Assembly: GCA_030600525.1 (NCBI GenBank) | Contig: JAUVLX010000036.1 | Span: 1-16,139 of the forward strand | Length of the DNA: 16,139 nt | Origin: Desulfobulbus sp. | Lineage (GTDB): Bacteria; Desulfobacterota; Desulfobulbia; Desulfobulbales; Desulfobulbaceae | Reading direction: 5' to 3' | In this document: positions 7,177-14,826 of the stretch, in pieces | Position numbering within the stretch: the stretch's first letter is position 1 | How the letters are laid out: each line of letters starts with the position of its first letter | Notes under the pieces: generated by a model | What the model saw: only the letters and a program-made list of their open reading frames with translations | What the model was told of the DNA's origin: nothing | Databases searched by the model: none | Program-made: the position numbers and the translations under genes

Positions 7177-8589
7177 ATGCCTTATCCTTTTTCTCCCCTT
7201 ACCTCTGCTATTAAGGACAAAATTACTGCTGCCGTTACTCCCGGATCGGTAATTACTGAAAACCATGCTTTAAAAATATATACCGGCGATGCTTCCAAGT
7301 TGCACTGCACGCCTGAAATGGTCATCTGTCCACACTCTGTGGCCGATGTCCAACGCGTTATCCAACTTGCCAACAGTTATAATTTCCCAGTAACTCCTCG
7401 CGGTGCAGGATCAGGCCTTGCGGGAGGCTGTCTTGCTGACCATGCCGGAGTTGTCCTCTCCACCGAACGGCTCACGGAGATCCCGGTCATTGATCCGGTT
7501 AATGGTATTATCAAAGTCCAGGCAGGAGTCATCAGTCAAGATGTGAAAAGTGCAGCAGAGGCTGGCGGACTCTACTATCCCCCTGATCCTGCTGGCATGG
7601 ATCTGAGCACAATTGGCGGTAATGCCGCAACAGACGCAGGTGGACCAGCCTGTGTTAAATACGGGACAACACGTGATTATATCCTTGGCCTTGAAGCGGT
7701 GTTGCCAAACGGAAAGTGTATTGCTACCGGTGTCCAAACCAGGAAAGGTGTTGTTGGTTATGACTTAACCAACCTGCTTGTAGGCAGCGAAGGGACTCTT
7801 GGCATTATCACCAGCCTTTGGCTCAGGCTCATACCTAAGCCACCCGCTATTATTGGGTTAATGTGTGTCTTCAGCGACATGGCATCGGCAATGAACAGTG
7901 TCACCGCTATTATGGCTTCCGGCCACCTGCCCTGCGCCATTGAATTTCTTGATCATAAGTGCATTTCCCTTATTGGAGAGATGCTTCCCTTTGCTCTTCC
8001 AGGCACTACACCCTCCATACTCATTATCGAATTGGACGGCCCTGAAAACCAAATAAAACAGGAACTCAGCACAATCGAGCAACTTCTCCAGAGACAGGGT
8101 GCTGCAGCAATTATTCCTGCTACAAACCAGCAGCAGCGGCAGGAAATTTGGAACGTACGGCGCCAGGTAAGTTTACGCATTCATGATTATGCCAATGTCT
8201 ATATCCCGGAAGACGTTGCCGTCCCGATCAGTGCCATTGCTCAACTTATTGATGCGCTCCCTGTCTATGAGAAAAAATACAGTGTTGAAATTTTTGCCTT
8301 TGGCCATGCCGGAGACGGTAATATACACCTCAGCGTGACTGCCAAGGATAGCGATAATCGCGATAATGCTGAATCTGCTGTCAAGGATCTACTTGCCCTT
8401 AGTCTCAAACTCAACGGGACCATTTCCGGTGAACATGGTATAGGGCTTGCCAAAAAAAGATACCTGCCAATGGAACTCTCACCAACGAGCATTGCGTTGC
8501 AGCAGAGCATCAAAAAGCTTTTTGATGCCAATAACATCCTCAATCCTGGCAAAGTTTTCCCTGACCAGCCTGAAACAACAACCACATGA
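7177..8589 (+). CDS. FAD-binding 2-hydroxyacid oxidoreductase, GlcD/D-lactate dehydrogenase family
   Basis: This flavoprotein most likely oxidises a D-2-hydroxy acid to a 2-oxo acid. The 470 residues match the family length. The FAD-binding PCMH-type half (about 45-222) has PRGAGSGLAGG (74-84), PPDPAG (135-140), STIGGNAATDAGG (144-156) and VGSEGTLGI (202-210). The C-terminal oxidase half has GHAGDGNIH (377-385), SGEHGIG (417-423) and LNPGK (455-459). No GlcE or iron-sulfur GlcF partner is encoded here and no cysteine-rich domain is fused, so the electron acceptor is unknown. The ATG at 7177 has no Shine-Dalgarno sequence and follows a T/C-rich stretch. Its stop overlaps the aminotransferase start (ATGA), which ties the two enzymes together. 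The exact substrate (glycolate, lactate, 2-hydroxyglutarate or another acid) is not readable. Confidence 0.88.
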   Translation: MPYPFSPLTSAIKDKITAAVTPGSVITENHALKIYTGDASKLHCTPEMVICPHSVADVQRVIQLANSYNFPVTPRGAGSGLAGGCLADHAGVVLSTERLTEIPVIDPVNGIIKVQAGVISQDVKSAAEAGGLYYPPDPAGMDLSTIGGNAATDAGGPACVKYGTTRDYILGLEAVLPNGKCIATGVQTRKGVVGYDLTNLLVGSEGTLGIITSLWLRLIPKPPAIIGLMCVFSDMASAMNSVTAIMASGHLPCAIEFLDHKCISLIGEMLPFALPGTTPSILIIELDGPENQIKQELSTIEQLLQRQGAAAIIPATNQQQRQEIWNVRRQVSLRIHDYANVYIPEDVAVPISAIAQLIDALPVYEKKYSVEIFAFGHAGDGNIHLSVTAKDSDNRDNAESAVKDLLALSLKLNGTISGEHGIGLAKKRYLPMELSPTSIALQQSIKKLFDANNILNPGKVFPDQPETTTT

Positions 8590-9770
8590 CTCAAAAAATG
8601 ACCATACCATTTAGTCGACCTAGTAGCAGAATACAGGCTGTTGCCCCTTCAGCTACCAAATTGATGGCCCAGCGTGCAGCTGGCATTGAAAATTGTGTCT
8701 CACTAGGCCAAGGGGTTCCCGGTTTTTCTCCCCCACCCCATGTGGTACAGGCGGTGCAAAAAATGCTGACAGATAATCCCACTATCAGCAGATACACCCT
8801 CCAGAATGGTATGCCGGAACTCCGCGAGCGGCTCAGTAAATATTTACAGGATGAAAAGGGCGTTGAGGCCGACCCGGACCACGAAATATGTGTAACGGTC
8901 GGCGGTATGGAAGCACTCTTAGCTTCGATCCTGGCAGTAGTCGACCCTGGTGATGAGGTATTGCTTCCCTCCCCCACATATGCATCGTACACGGAACAAG
9001 TTCTACTTGCCGGGGGCGTCCCTGTATTTGTCCCCTTAAATAGTGGGTGGGGACTTGATTTGGCCAGCTTAGAAGCGGCTATTACCAAAAATACAAGAGC
9101 GATTCTGCTCTGTAACCCGGGAAACCCTACAGGAAATGTCTATTCAGCAGCAGAAATCCATGCCCTTTGTGCACTCGCTGTTGCTAACAACATTGTGCTT
9201 ATTATAGACGAAGCATATGACTATATTGTCTATGATGACACCAAGATCCTGAATCCACTCAGCTTAGATGAGTATCGAAATCATGTGATAGCCATTGGCT
9301 CTTTATCAAAAAAATATTGTCTTACCGGATGGCGGGTAGGCTGGGTTGCAGCAGCCAGGCAGTGGATGGAACATATAACCAAGGTACACGACGCAGCAAC
9401 GATATGCGCACCGACCATATCACAATGTGCAGCGCTTGCCGCACTTAATGGTGATCAACAATGGGTGGCTACCTGTTGTCGGAAACTTGCAGAGAAAAAA
9501 GAGGTGTGTTGCAGTCGGTTAGACAGGCTTACGCCCCACTTTAGTTATGTTACTCCCAAAGGCGCATTTTACGTCATGGCCAAGTATCATTTTTCAAGCG
9601 AAACCTCGCACCAGACTGCAAACCGGCTGTTGGATGAAACAGGCGTTATAACGGTACCCGGAGGGTCCTTTGGCCAAGGTGGCGAAAGCCATCTCAGGCT
9701 CTCATTTGGGGGAGAGACAGCAGAAATACATGAGTCCTTTGATAGAATTGAGCGCTGGCTGGGGGTGTAA
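8586..9770 (+). CDS. Class I/II pyridoxal-phosphate aminotransferase
   Basis: This fold type I aminotransferase exchanges an amino group between an amino acid and a 2-oxo acid in the cytoplasm. The 394 residues show YTLQNGMPELRERLS (70-84), SPTYASY (129-135), NPGNPTG (177-183), DEAYD (208-212), the cofactor lysine K242 in SLSKKYCLTGWRVG and the carboxylate-binding arginine R371 in LRLSFG. All expected catalytic residues are present. It has 11 cysteines, including two adjacent pairs (297-298 and 308-309), which suits an anaerobe. Its ATG overlaps the oxidase stop as ATGA, so translation is coupled. It is the last gene of the cluster and faces moaA. It resembles aspartate/aromatic-type aminotransferases, but specificity is not evident. 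Confidence 0.9.
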   Translation: MTQKMTIPFSRPSSRIQAVAPSATKLMAQRAAGIENCVSLGQGVPGFSPPPHVVQAVQKMLTDNPTISRYTLQNGMPELRERLSKYLQDEKGVEADPDHEICVTVGGMEALLASILAVVDPGDEVLLPSPTYASYTEQVLLAGGVPVFVPLNSGWGLDLASLEAAITKNTRAILLCNPGNPTGNVYSAAEIHALCALAVANNIVLIIDEAYDYIVYDDTKILNPLSLDEYRNHVIAIGSLSKKYCLTGWRVGWVAAARQWMEHITKVHDAATICAPTISQCAALAALNGDQQWVATCCRKLAEKKEVCCSRLDRLTPHFSYVTPKGAFYVMAKYHFSSETSHQTANRLLDETGVITVPGGSFGQGGESHLRLSFGGETAEIHESFDRIERWLGV

Positions 9771-9840
9771 ATTCCAGTAGCCCCAAGTATCTCTTCTTAA
9801 TTTCCTGCAAACCGGTCATGAGCAATCCGGTCTCAACGCA

Positions 9841-10887
9841 TCAGCCACCTATACGCGACATTTGTCCGTGGCAACTATTACCTGGGCTCTTTAAACGCTC
9901 TTCCAGCTGGTGCCCTTTTGGTTTGTTATGAATAGCCTCTAGCAGGGCCTTGGAAATATCTTCATCGCTTCCGCCCTGCCTGATCACCGAGCGAAGATCG
10001 ACCTCATCATCATGGAGGAGGCAAGATCTGAGCGCTCCCGCTGAAGTAAGCCTTAGCCTATTGCATTGATCACAAAAATGATGCGACATCGGGCTGATAA
10101 AGCCAATAGACCCCACCGAATCTTCTCCGAGTCGGTACACTTGGGCAGGACCATCCGCCTGTAGACGTTCCATGGGAATCAGTTCACCATGCGCTTCCAG
10201 CCTTTGTTTTATTTCATCGGATGAAATAAAAGTTTCATCGTTCCAACGGCTGGAGTCTCCAATGGGCATAAACTCTATAAAACGAATCTGCAGCGGCATT
10301 GTTTTTGAGAGGCGAACAAAATCACTGATCTCATCATCATTGATATGGCGCATAGCCACTACATTAACTTTAACAGGGTTAAAACCAACTTCCAGAGCTT
10401 TTTGCAGTCCCTGCCAGACATCGTGAAAACAGTCGACCCCGGTAATGGCAGCAAATCTCTCAGGACGAAAGGTATCCAGGCTTACATTTATTTTTGAAAC
10501 GCCTGCTTTAAACAGTTCTTCAGCATATTTATTCAGCAGCACCCCATTGGTGGTCAAACGTACATCTGTCAGCTGCTCTATCGAGGTCAGGTCACGAATA
10601 AAGCCTAAAACATTTCTACGGACGAGCGGTTCGCCACCGGTGAGCCGAACTTTTGTAATCCCCATCCGAACAGCAACACGTACAACGCGTAGCAGCTCTT
10701 CATAGGTGAGCAGGTCATCATGGCCTAATTTAACAGGGCCGCCTTTCCCTTCTTCTTCAGTAACACAGTACATGCATCGCAGGTTGCAACGATCAGTGAG
10801 ACTGAGACGCAAGTAAGAAATGGAACGAGAAAACATATCAACAAGTTTGTTTTCACTGGGAAGGGAACTGGCTATTTCTTGATTCAT
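9841..10887 (-). CDS. moaA: GTP 3',8-cyclase MoaA (molybdenum cofactor synthesis)
   Basis: MoaA is a radical SAM enzyme that rearranges GTP to 3',8-cyclo-dihydro-GTP, which MoaC then converts to cyclic pyranopterin monophosphate. The 348 residues carry the first iron-sulfur site CNLRCMYC (C34, C38, C41), the SAM-binding RLTGGEPL (81-88), the second cluster with C272 and C275 in CDQCNRLRLTSAG plus C289, and the essential C-terminal Gly-Gly (MSRIGG). It therefore looks complete and active. The start at 10887 gives the usual lead-in LVDMFSRSISYLRLSLTDRC. No good Shine-Dalgarno sequence lies in front; the nearest AAGGA is about 28 nt upstream. No other mo-cofactor gene is nearby. It is divergent from tsaD (88 nt) and convergent with the aminotransferase gene (70 nt). 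Confidence 0.95.
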   Translation of the reverse strand: MNQEIASSLPSENKLVDMFSRSISYLRLSLTDRCNLRCMYCVTEEEGKGGPVKLGHDDLLTYEELLRVVRVAVRMGITKVRLTGGEPLVRRNVLGFIRDLTSIEQLTDVRLTTNGVLLNKYAEELFKAGVSKINVSLDTFRPERFAAITGVDCFHDVWQGLQKALEVGFNPVKVNVVAMRHINDDEISDFVRLSKTMPLQIRFIEFMPIGDSSRWNDETFISSDEIKQRLEAHGELIPMERLQADGPAQVYRLGEDSVGSIGFISPMSHHFCDQCNRLRLTSAGALRSCLLHDDEVDLRSVIRQGGSDEDISKALLEAIHNKPKGHQLEERLKSPGNSCHGQMSRIGG

Positions 10888-10892
10888 CGAGT

Positions 10893-10929
10893 ATTATGTC
10901 CGAAAATATTTATCCTTCAATTTTGTCAA
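10893..10929 (-). promoter_or_regulatory. Candidate moaA promoter elements
   Basis: On the minus strand TTGACA (10924-10929) is a perfect -35 hexamer, with TATTTT (10903-10908) 15 nt away, a short spacing. Alternatively CATAAT (10893-10898), with TTGAAG 16 nt upstream, would place the transcript start at or next to the moaA ATG at 10887, giving a leaderless or nearly leaderless message. The two readings cannot be separated by eye. Confidence 0.35.
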
Positions 10930-10975
10930 CAGATACCACTGAATTGCTCTGATTGCAATAGCTCCCAAGCCCTCT

Positions 10976-11983
10976 ATGCTCATTCTTGCCATTGAAAGCT
11001 CCTGCGACGATACAGCTGCCGCCGTACTCGAAGCAGAGACAAAAAATGTATTATCTTCGGTTGTCAGTTCTCAAAATGATATCCACGCCCGTTTTGGCGG
11101 CATTGTCCCAGAACTTGCCTCCCGATGCCACATCGAAATGATCTGGCCCGTTGTCAATCAAGCACTAACCGATGCGGGGGTACAACTCGATGAGATTGAA
11201 CTTATCTGTGCCACCCAGGGACCAGGCCTCGTCGGTTCACTGTTGGTCGGTTTTACCTTTGCAAAATCACTTGCTCTTGTTCGTGGTATTCCCTGTGTTG
11301 GTGTCGATCATATGGCAGGTCACCTTTTATCGTGCATGCTGGAGCAGGAAAAACCCACCTTTCCCTTTACAGCCCTGATTGTTTCCGGAGGTAATACCTC
11401 CCTGTTTTCCGTTGACAGCCCTGTCAGCTACACACGCCTCGGACGTACCCGTGATGATGCCGCAGGTGAAGCTTTTGACAAGGTGGCCAAACTACTCGAT
11501 CTTGGCTATCCAGGTGGGCCGGTCGTCAGTCAGTATGCAGTGAAAGGCGACGCCACTGCCATTGCTTTTCCGCGGGCATGGCTTGGCAAAGATAGTCTCG
11601 ATTTCAGCTTTAGTGGTCTTAAGACATCGGTAATGAACTACGTCAATCAGCGCCGTCAAAAAGGGCTGGATCTTGATATAAACGACATCTGCGCCTCTTT
11701 TCAAGAGGCTGTGGTGGATGTCCTGATCAAAAAAACCATCACTGCCGCCAAAAAATACAATCACCAAAGAATAGTCCTGGGTGGTGGTGTTGCATCAAAT
11801 ATGCAGTTACGAGACAAGATGCAGCAAACGTGCAAACGTGCAGGTATTGATTTTTTTGTCCCCCGCCCAGTCTACTGCACAGATAATGCTGCCATGATAG
11901 GACTTGCCGGTTATTACCATTTTCAAAATGGCAGCATGGTCAATCCAGATGACGATGCCTATTCCCGCTCCCCCTTGAATTAG
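10976..11983 (+). CDS. tsaD: tRNA N6-adenosine threonylcarbamoyltransferase TsaD
   Basis: TsaD transfers the threonylcarbamoyl group to A37 of tRNAs that read ANN codons, working with TsaB, TsaE and TsaC products encoded elsewhere. The 335 residues show ESSCDDTAAAV at 7-17, the substrate motif PELASR at 45-50, metal ligands H112 and H116 in DHMAGH, and D303 in TDNAAMI. An LGGGVASN block lies at 268-275. Length is normal. One change stands out: the usual bacterial SGGHT motif reads SGGNT (N140), as in archaeal and eukaryotic Kae1. The ATG at 10976 follows pyrimidine-rich sequence without a Shine-Dalgarno sequence, but residues start exactly at the family N-terminus. rsmA follows after 67 nt, probably co-transcribed. 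Confidence 0.95.
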   Translation: MLILAIESSCDDTAAAVLEAETKNVLSSVVSSQNDIHARFGGIVPELASRCHIEMIWPVVNQALTDAGVQLDEIELICATQGPGLVGSLLVGFTFAKSLALVRGIPCVGVDHMAGHLLSCMLEQEKPTFPFTALIVSGGNTSLFSVDSPVSYTRLGRTRDDAAGEAFDKVAKLLDLGYPGGPVVSQYAVKGDATAIAFPRAWLGKDSLDFSFSGLKTSVMNYVNQRRQKGLDLDINDICASFQEAVVDVLIKKTITAAKKYNHQRIVLGGGVASNMQLRDKMQQTCKRAGIDFFVPRPVYCTDNAAMIGLAGYYHFQNGSMVNPDDDAYSRSPLN

Positions 11984-12050
11984 GCTGACAGTAACAGGTT
12001 GCTGCAGCACCACTCAAAATCCCAATAACCCATCATTTTCTCTATTTCCT

Positions 12051-12908
12051 ATGGCTTATCAGCAGACCAGAAAAATCCTTAAAAAAGAAGGCCTTGCTCC
12101 CAAAAAGAGACTGGGTCAAAATTTTCTTGTCCACCAACACACAGCAGACCGCATTGCCAGATCAGCAGATCTGGACAAAACCGATACGGTAATCGAGGTA
12201 GGGGTTGGTCTCGGTGCTCTAACAATGCCTCTTGCGACCATGGCAGAAAAGGTTATAGGCATTGAAGCTGATTCAGGAATTGTGAGGATGCATCAGAAGC
12301 AGGAAGACCTGCCACCCAATGTTGTCCTTCGCCACGAGGATATTCTCAAAACCAATTTACCTGCTCTGAAAGATGAAACCCAGGCGAGATTAAAAATTGT
12401 TGCCAACCTGCCCTATTCCATTTCTTCCCCTTTTCTCTTTCGCTTGATAGAGTTCAGCGACTGTATCCACTTTGCAGTGGTTATGCTCCAAAAAGAAGTG
12501 GCCGAACGGCTCATGGCAAAACCTGGAACAAAAGCCTATGGTGCACCAACAGTGCTCCTTGCAAGCTGTGCTGATGTGGAACCCATGCTGCTTGTTAAAC
12601 CTGCAGAATTCCACCCCAAGCCCAAGGTGGATTCCATGGTCATTAAAATTTCCTTCTTCCCTATTCCGGAACGAGTAAAATCAATAGGCCCATATGACAA
12701 AAAGCTGTTCAAACGTGTTGTTAACGCAGCCTTTGGTCAACGCCGCAAGACTCTTGTCAATGCATTATCAGCTGGTTTCAAAACTAGCAACAAGCAAGAA
12801 ATCGCCCAATGCATACAACAGGCTGATATTGATCCAGGGATTCGGGCTGAAAGACTTGAACTCGAAGACTTTGTCCGGCTGAGTTCTTTTCTCCAAAACA
12901 AAGAATAG
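12051..12908 (+). CDS. rsmA: 16S rRNA (adenine1518/1519-N6)-dimethyltransferase RsmA (KsgA)
   Basis: RsmA dimethylates two adjacent adenosines near the 3' end of 16S rRNA during late 30S assembly, using SAM. The 285 residues contain LGQNFL (21-26), the SAM loop IEVGVGLGALT (48-58), the acidic IEAD (71-74), the catalytic NLPYSISSPF (119-128), FHPKPKVDS (187-195) and FGQRRKTL (228-235), followed by the small helical C-terminal domain. All key motifs are intact and the length is typical. The ATG at 12051 lies after a T/C-rich stretch with no Shine-Dalgarno sequence. It follows tsaD in the same direction and is probably read from the same transcript. Confidence 0.95.
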   Translation: MAYQQTRKILKKEGLAPKKRLGQNFLVHQHTADRIARSADLDKTDTVIEVGVGLGALTMPLATMAEKVIGIEADSGIVRMHQKQEDLPPNVVLRHEDILKTNLPALKDETQARLKIVANLPYSISSPFLFRLIEFSDCIHFAVVMLQKEVAERLMAKPGTKAYGAPTVLLASCADVEPMLLVKPAEFHPKPKVDSMVIKISFFPIPERVKSIGPYDKKLFKRVVNAAFGQRRKTLVNALSAGFKTSNKQEIAQCIQQADIDPGIRAERLELEDFVRLSSFLQNKE

Positions 12909-12993
12909 ACTTATCTTGCAAAAACACTTTGTTTAGTTCTCTGCTTCGTTTACTGTTGACGCATCGTTCCCCTCTGCTCTCTTTTATATATTT

Positions 12994-13509
12994 GTGAACC
13001 TTAAGCGAATCACAGTTTATTATTATCTGCGCCTACGAAGGCTACAGGGGACCCCTAGGGCTCTAGCTATGGGTGCTGCCGTTGGTGCAGCCATAGGCAT
13101 TACTCCTACCCTTCCTTTTCACACAGTAATGATCCTGAGCGCTACCCTGATCATGCGCGTCAATCCCATTGCCGCTATTCTTGCAGCAACCATAGTCAGT
13201 AATCCATTAACGTTTATTCCGCACTACTACGCAGCGTGGTGGCTGGGCGATTTATTTTTGCCAGACCGTCTCACATGGCTGCAAATAAAAGAACTGCTCT
13301 TCCAACTCAAGAGTGTTGGCTTATTAGAAAGCCTGCAAACTATTTGGGAAGTAGGCTTAAATACGAGCCTGGTCATGATGACAGGTGGACTGCTGCTTGC
13401 CATTCCCACCGGTATCATCAGCTATATATTAGCCTATAAATTCTTCGTGACCATGCACCGTAAACGTCGGGAAAAACATTTGCTTAATCACAAGCTAAAA
13501 CAGGTCTAA
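12994..13509 (+). CDS. DUF2062 family membrane protein
   Basis: This is a small membrane protein of the DUF2062 family, whose function is not established. The 171 residues begin with a basic stretch (RITVYYYLRLRRLQGTPRALA), then a Gly/Ala-rich hydrophobic hairpin (about 24-68) containing the family-like GITPTLPFHT, and the motif SNPLT at 69-73. After an amphipathic middle (90-120) there is another membrane segment at about 122-152 and a basic tail. The start is GTG at 12994, placed by similarity of the N-terminus to other members. No Shine-Dalgarno sequence is seen, and the sequence just upstream is T/C-rich then AT-rich. It lies 85 nt after rsmA and ends 5 nt before the alcohol dehydrogenase, so it is surely co-transcribed with the latter. 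Confidence 0.82.
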   Translation: MNLKRITVYYYLRLRRLQGTPRALAMGAAVGAAIGITPTLPFHTVMILSATLIMRVNPIAAILAATIVSNPLTFIPHYYAAWWLGDLFLPDRLTWLQIKELLFQLKSVGLLESLQTIWEVGLNTSLVMMTGGLLLAIPTGIISYILAYKFFVTMHRKRREKHLLNHKLKQV

Positions 13510-13514
13510 GCAGC

Positions 13515-14687
13515 ATGCACAACTTTGTATTCCACAATCCTACCAAGATTCTCTTCGGCAAGCAGACCCTGCCATCCATCGGCCCGGAAACTAAAGCATT
13601 CGGCACACGAGCATTGCTTGTTTATGGTCAGCAAAGTCTTAAACAAAATGGTACCTATCAGCAGATTACGCAATCTCTTGCCGATGCCGGAGTTGCTATT
13701 ACCGAGCTTGGCAATATTCAAGCCAATCCATTGCTTTCCAAAGTCAGAGAAGGGATACTGGTGGCAAAACAGGAAAAAATTGAGGTAGTGATCGGTGCAG
13801 GAGGCGGCTCAGTCATCGACACTGCCAAAGCCATTGCAGCCGGAGCTGTGGTCGAACATGATGTCTGGAAATTTTTCACCGGTAAAAAAGGAATTAAGGG
13901 CACTCTTCCCGTCAATACGGTTCTAACGCTGCCAGCCTCAGGGTCGGAAATGAATTCCGGAATGGTACTGACCCATGATGAAAAACGACAAAAATTCGGT
14001 TTCGGGCATCGGTTCCTGTTCCCCAAGACCTCCATCCTTGACCCAGAACTTTCCTATACTGTGCCGCCTGATTATACAGCGTACGGGGCGGTTGATGCTA
14101 TTTCACATATCCTTGAATTTTACCTTACCACCAAAGACCCTGACACACCTGTCCAAGACAAATTCATGGAAGGTCTGATTGCAAGTATAATGGCAGCCTG
14201 CAACCGTTGCCTTAAAGACCCAACAGATTATGGCGGCAGGGCAAGCCTGATGTGGTCTGCGACTCTTGCCCTTAACGGGTTAACAGCTGCCGGACTAGGA
14301 CGAGTCGGGTTTCCCATGCACCTGCTGGAACACTCTCTTAGCGGTCTTTATAATACTGCTCATGGGGCAGGATTAGCAGCTCTGCTCCCCGGCTGGCTGC
14401 ACTATTATCAAGAAAACGCACCAGAACGTCTGGCTATGCTTGGCAAGGGAGTTTTTCCAGGTACAATTCCTGCGGACGTTCCTGCAACTGACATGGCAGA
14501 TCATTTTATCGACCTGCTGTTGCAGTGGCTCAGGCAAATCAACGTTCCCACCTCCCTTCCGGAGCTGGGAGTTGCAGCTGCTGACATACCAACCATCGCC
14601 GAACATTCCTGTGGGCTTGCTAAAATCTGGCGCCTGCGCGAATACTCGCAGCCATTGCTGGAGAATATCCTATTCCGCTGTTGTTAA
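13515..14687 (+). CDS. Iron-containing alcohol dehydrogenase (butanol dehydrogenase/YqhD-like)
   Basis: This group III, NAD(P)-dependent alcohol dehydrogenase probably reduces aldehydes or oxidises alcohols in the cytoplasm. The 390 residues have the nucleotide-binding GAGGGSVID (94-102) and NPLLSK (71-76). The metal ligands appear as D194 and H198 in GAVDAISH, H269 in FPMHLLEH and H283 in NTAHGAG. The spacing agrees with the butanol dehydrogenase branch, including YqhD. Length is normal, and the protein ends in two cysteines. The ATG at 13515 lies 5 nt after the DUF2062 stop, with only a weak AGG in front. The substrate is unknown. The neighbours are translation and membrane genes, so context does not help. 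It is the last plus-strand gene before the convergent ssb. Confidence 0.9.
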   Translation: MHNFVFHNPTKILFGKQTLPSIGPETKAFGTRALLVYGQQSLKQNGTYQQITQSLADAGVAITELGNIQANPLLSKVREGILVAKQEKIEVVIGAGGGSVIDTAKAIAAGAVVEHDVWKFFTGKKGIKGTLPVNTVLTLPASGSEMNSGMVLTHDEKRQKFGFGHRFLFPKTSILDPELSYTVPPDYTAYGAVDAISHILEFYLTTKDPDTPVQDKFMEGLIASIMAACNRCLKDPTDYGGRASLMWSATLALNGLTAAGLGRVGFPMHLLEHSLSGLYNTAHGAGLAALLPGWLHYYQENAPERLAMLGKGVFPGTIPADVPATDMADHFIDLLLQWLRQINVPTSLPELGVAAADIPTIAEHSCGLAKIWRLREYSQPLLENILFRCC

Positions 14688-14780
14688 GCCTTTCCATTAC
14701 CTGTGTTGGGGGAGTTAAGCAGGACCAAGATACTACGAAAAATGGAATGTGAGAAATACACGAAGGGAAAGAAACAAACG

Positions 14781-14814
14781 GCTTTAAAGCCCCTTAAAAA
14801 AGAGGCTTTAAAGC
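14781..14814 (-). terminator. Rho-independent terminator of ssb (long hairpin made of two palindromic repeats)
   Basis: GCTTTAAAGCC (14781-14791) pairs perfectly with GGCTTTAAAGC (14804-14814). After one mismatch, CTT pairs with AAG around an AAAA loop, giving about 14 pairs. On the minus strand it starts 12 nt after the ssb stop and is followed by CGTTTGTTTCTTT, a U-rich tail. On the plus strand no U-run follows, so it probably serves ssb rather than the alcohol dehydrogenase gene. Each arm is itself nearly palindromic. Confidence 0.72.
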
Positions 14815-14826
14815 TAAAGCAAAGAA

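Noticed and set aside
8591..9088. 165-residue open frame antisense to the aminotransferase gene
   Set aside because: Lies entirely opposite a conserved coding sequence, and its composition is that of a complementary-strand shadow.
9811..9831. ACCGG/CCGGT inverted repeat between the convergent aminotransferase and moaA genes as a bidirectional terminator
   Set aside because: Five-bp stem with an 11-nt loop and no real U-run on either strand.
12896..12934. AAACAAAG/CTTTGTTT hairpin at the rsmA stop codon as a terminator
   Set aside because: AT-rich 8-bp stem with a 23-nt loop and no U-run; too weak.
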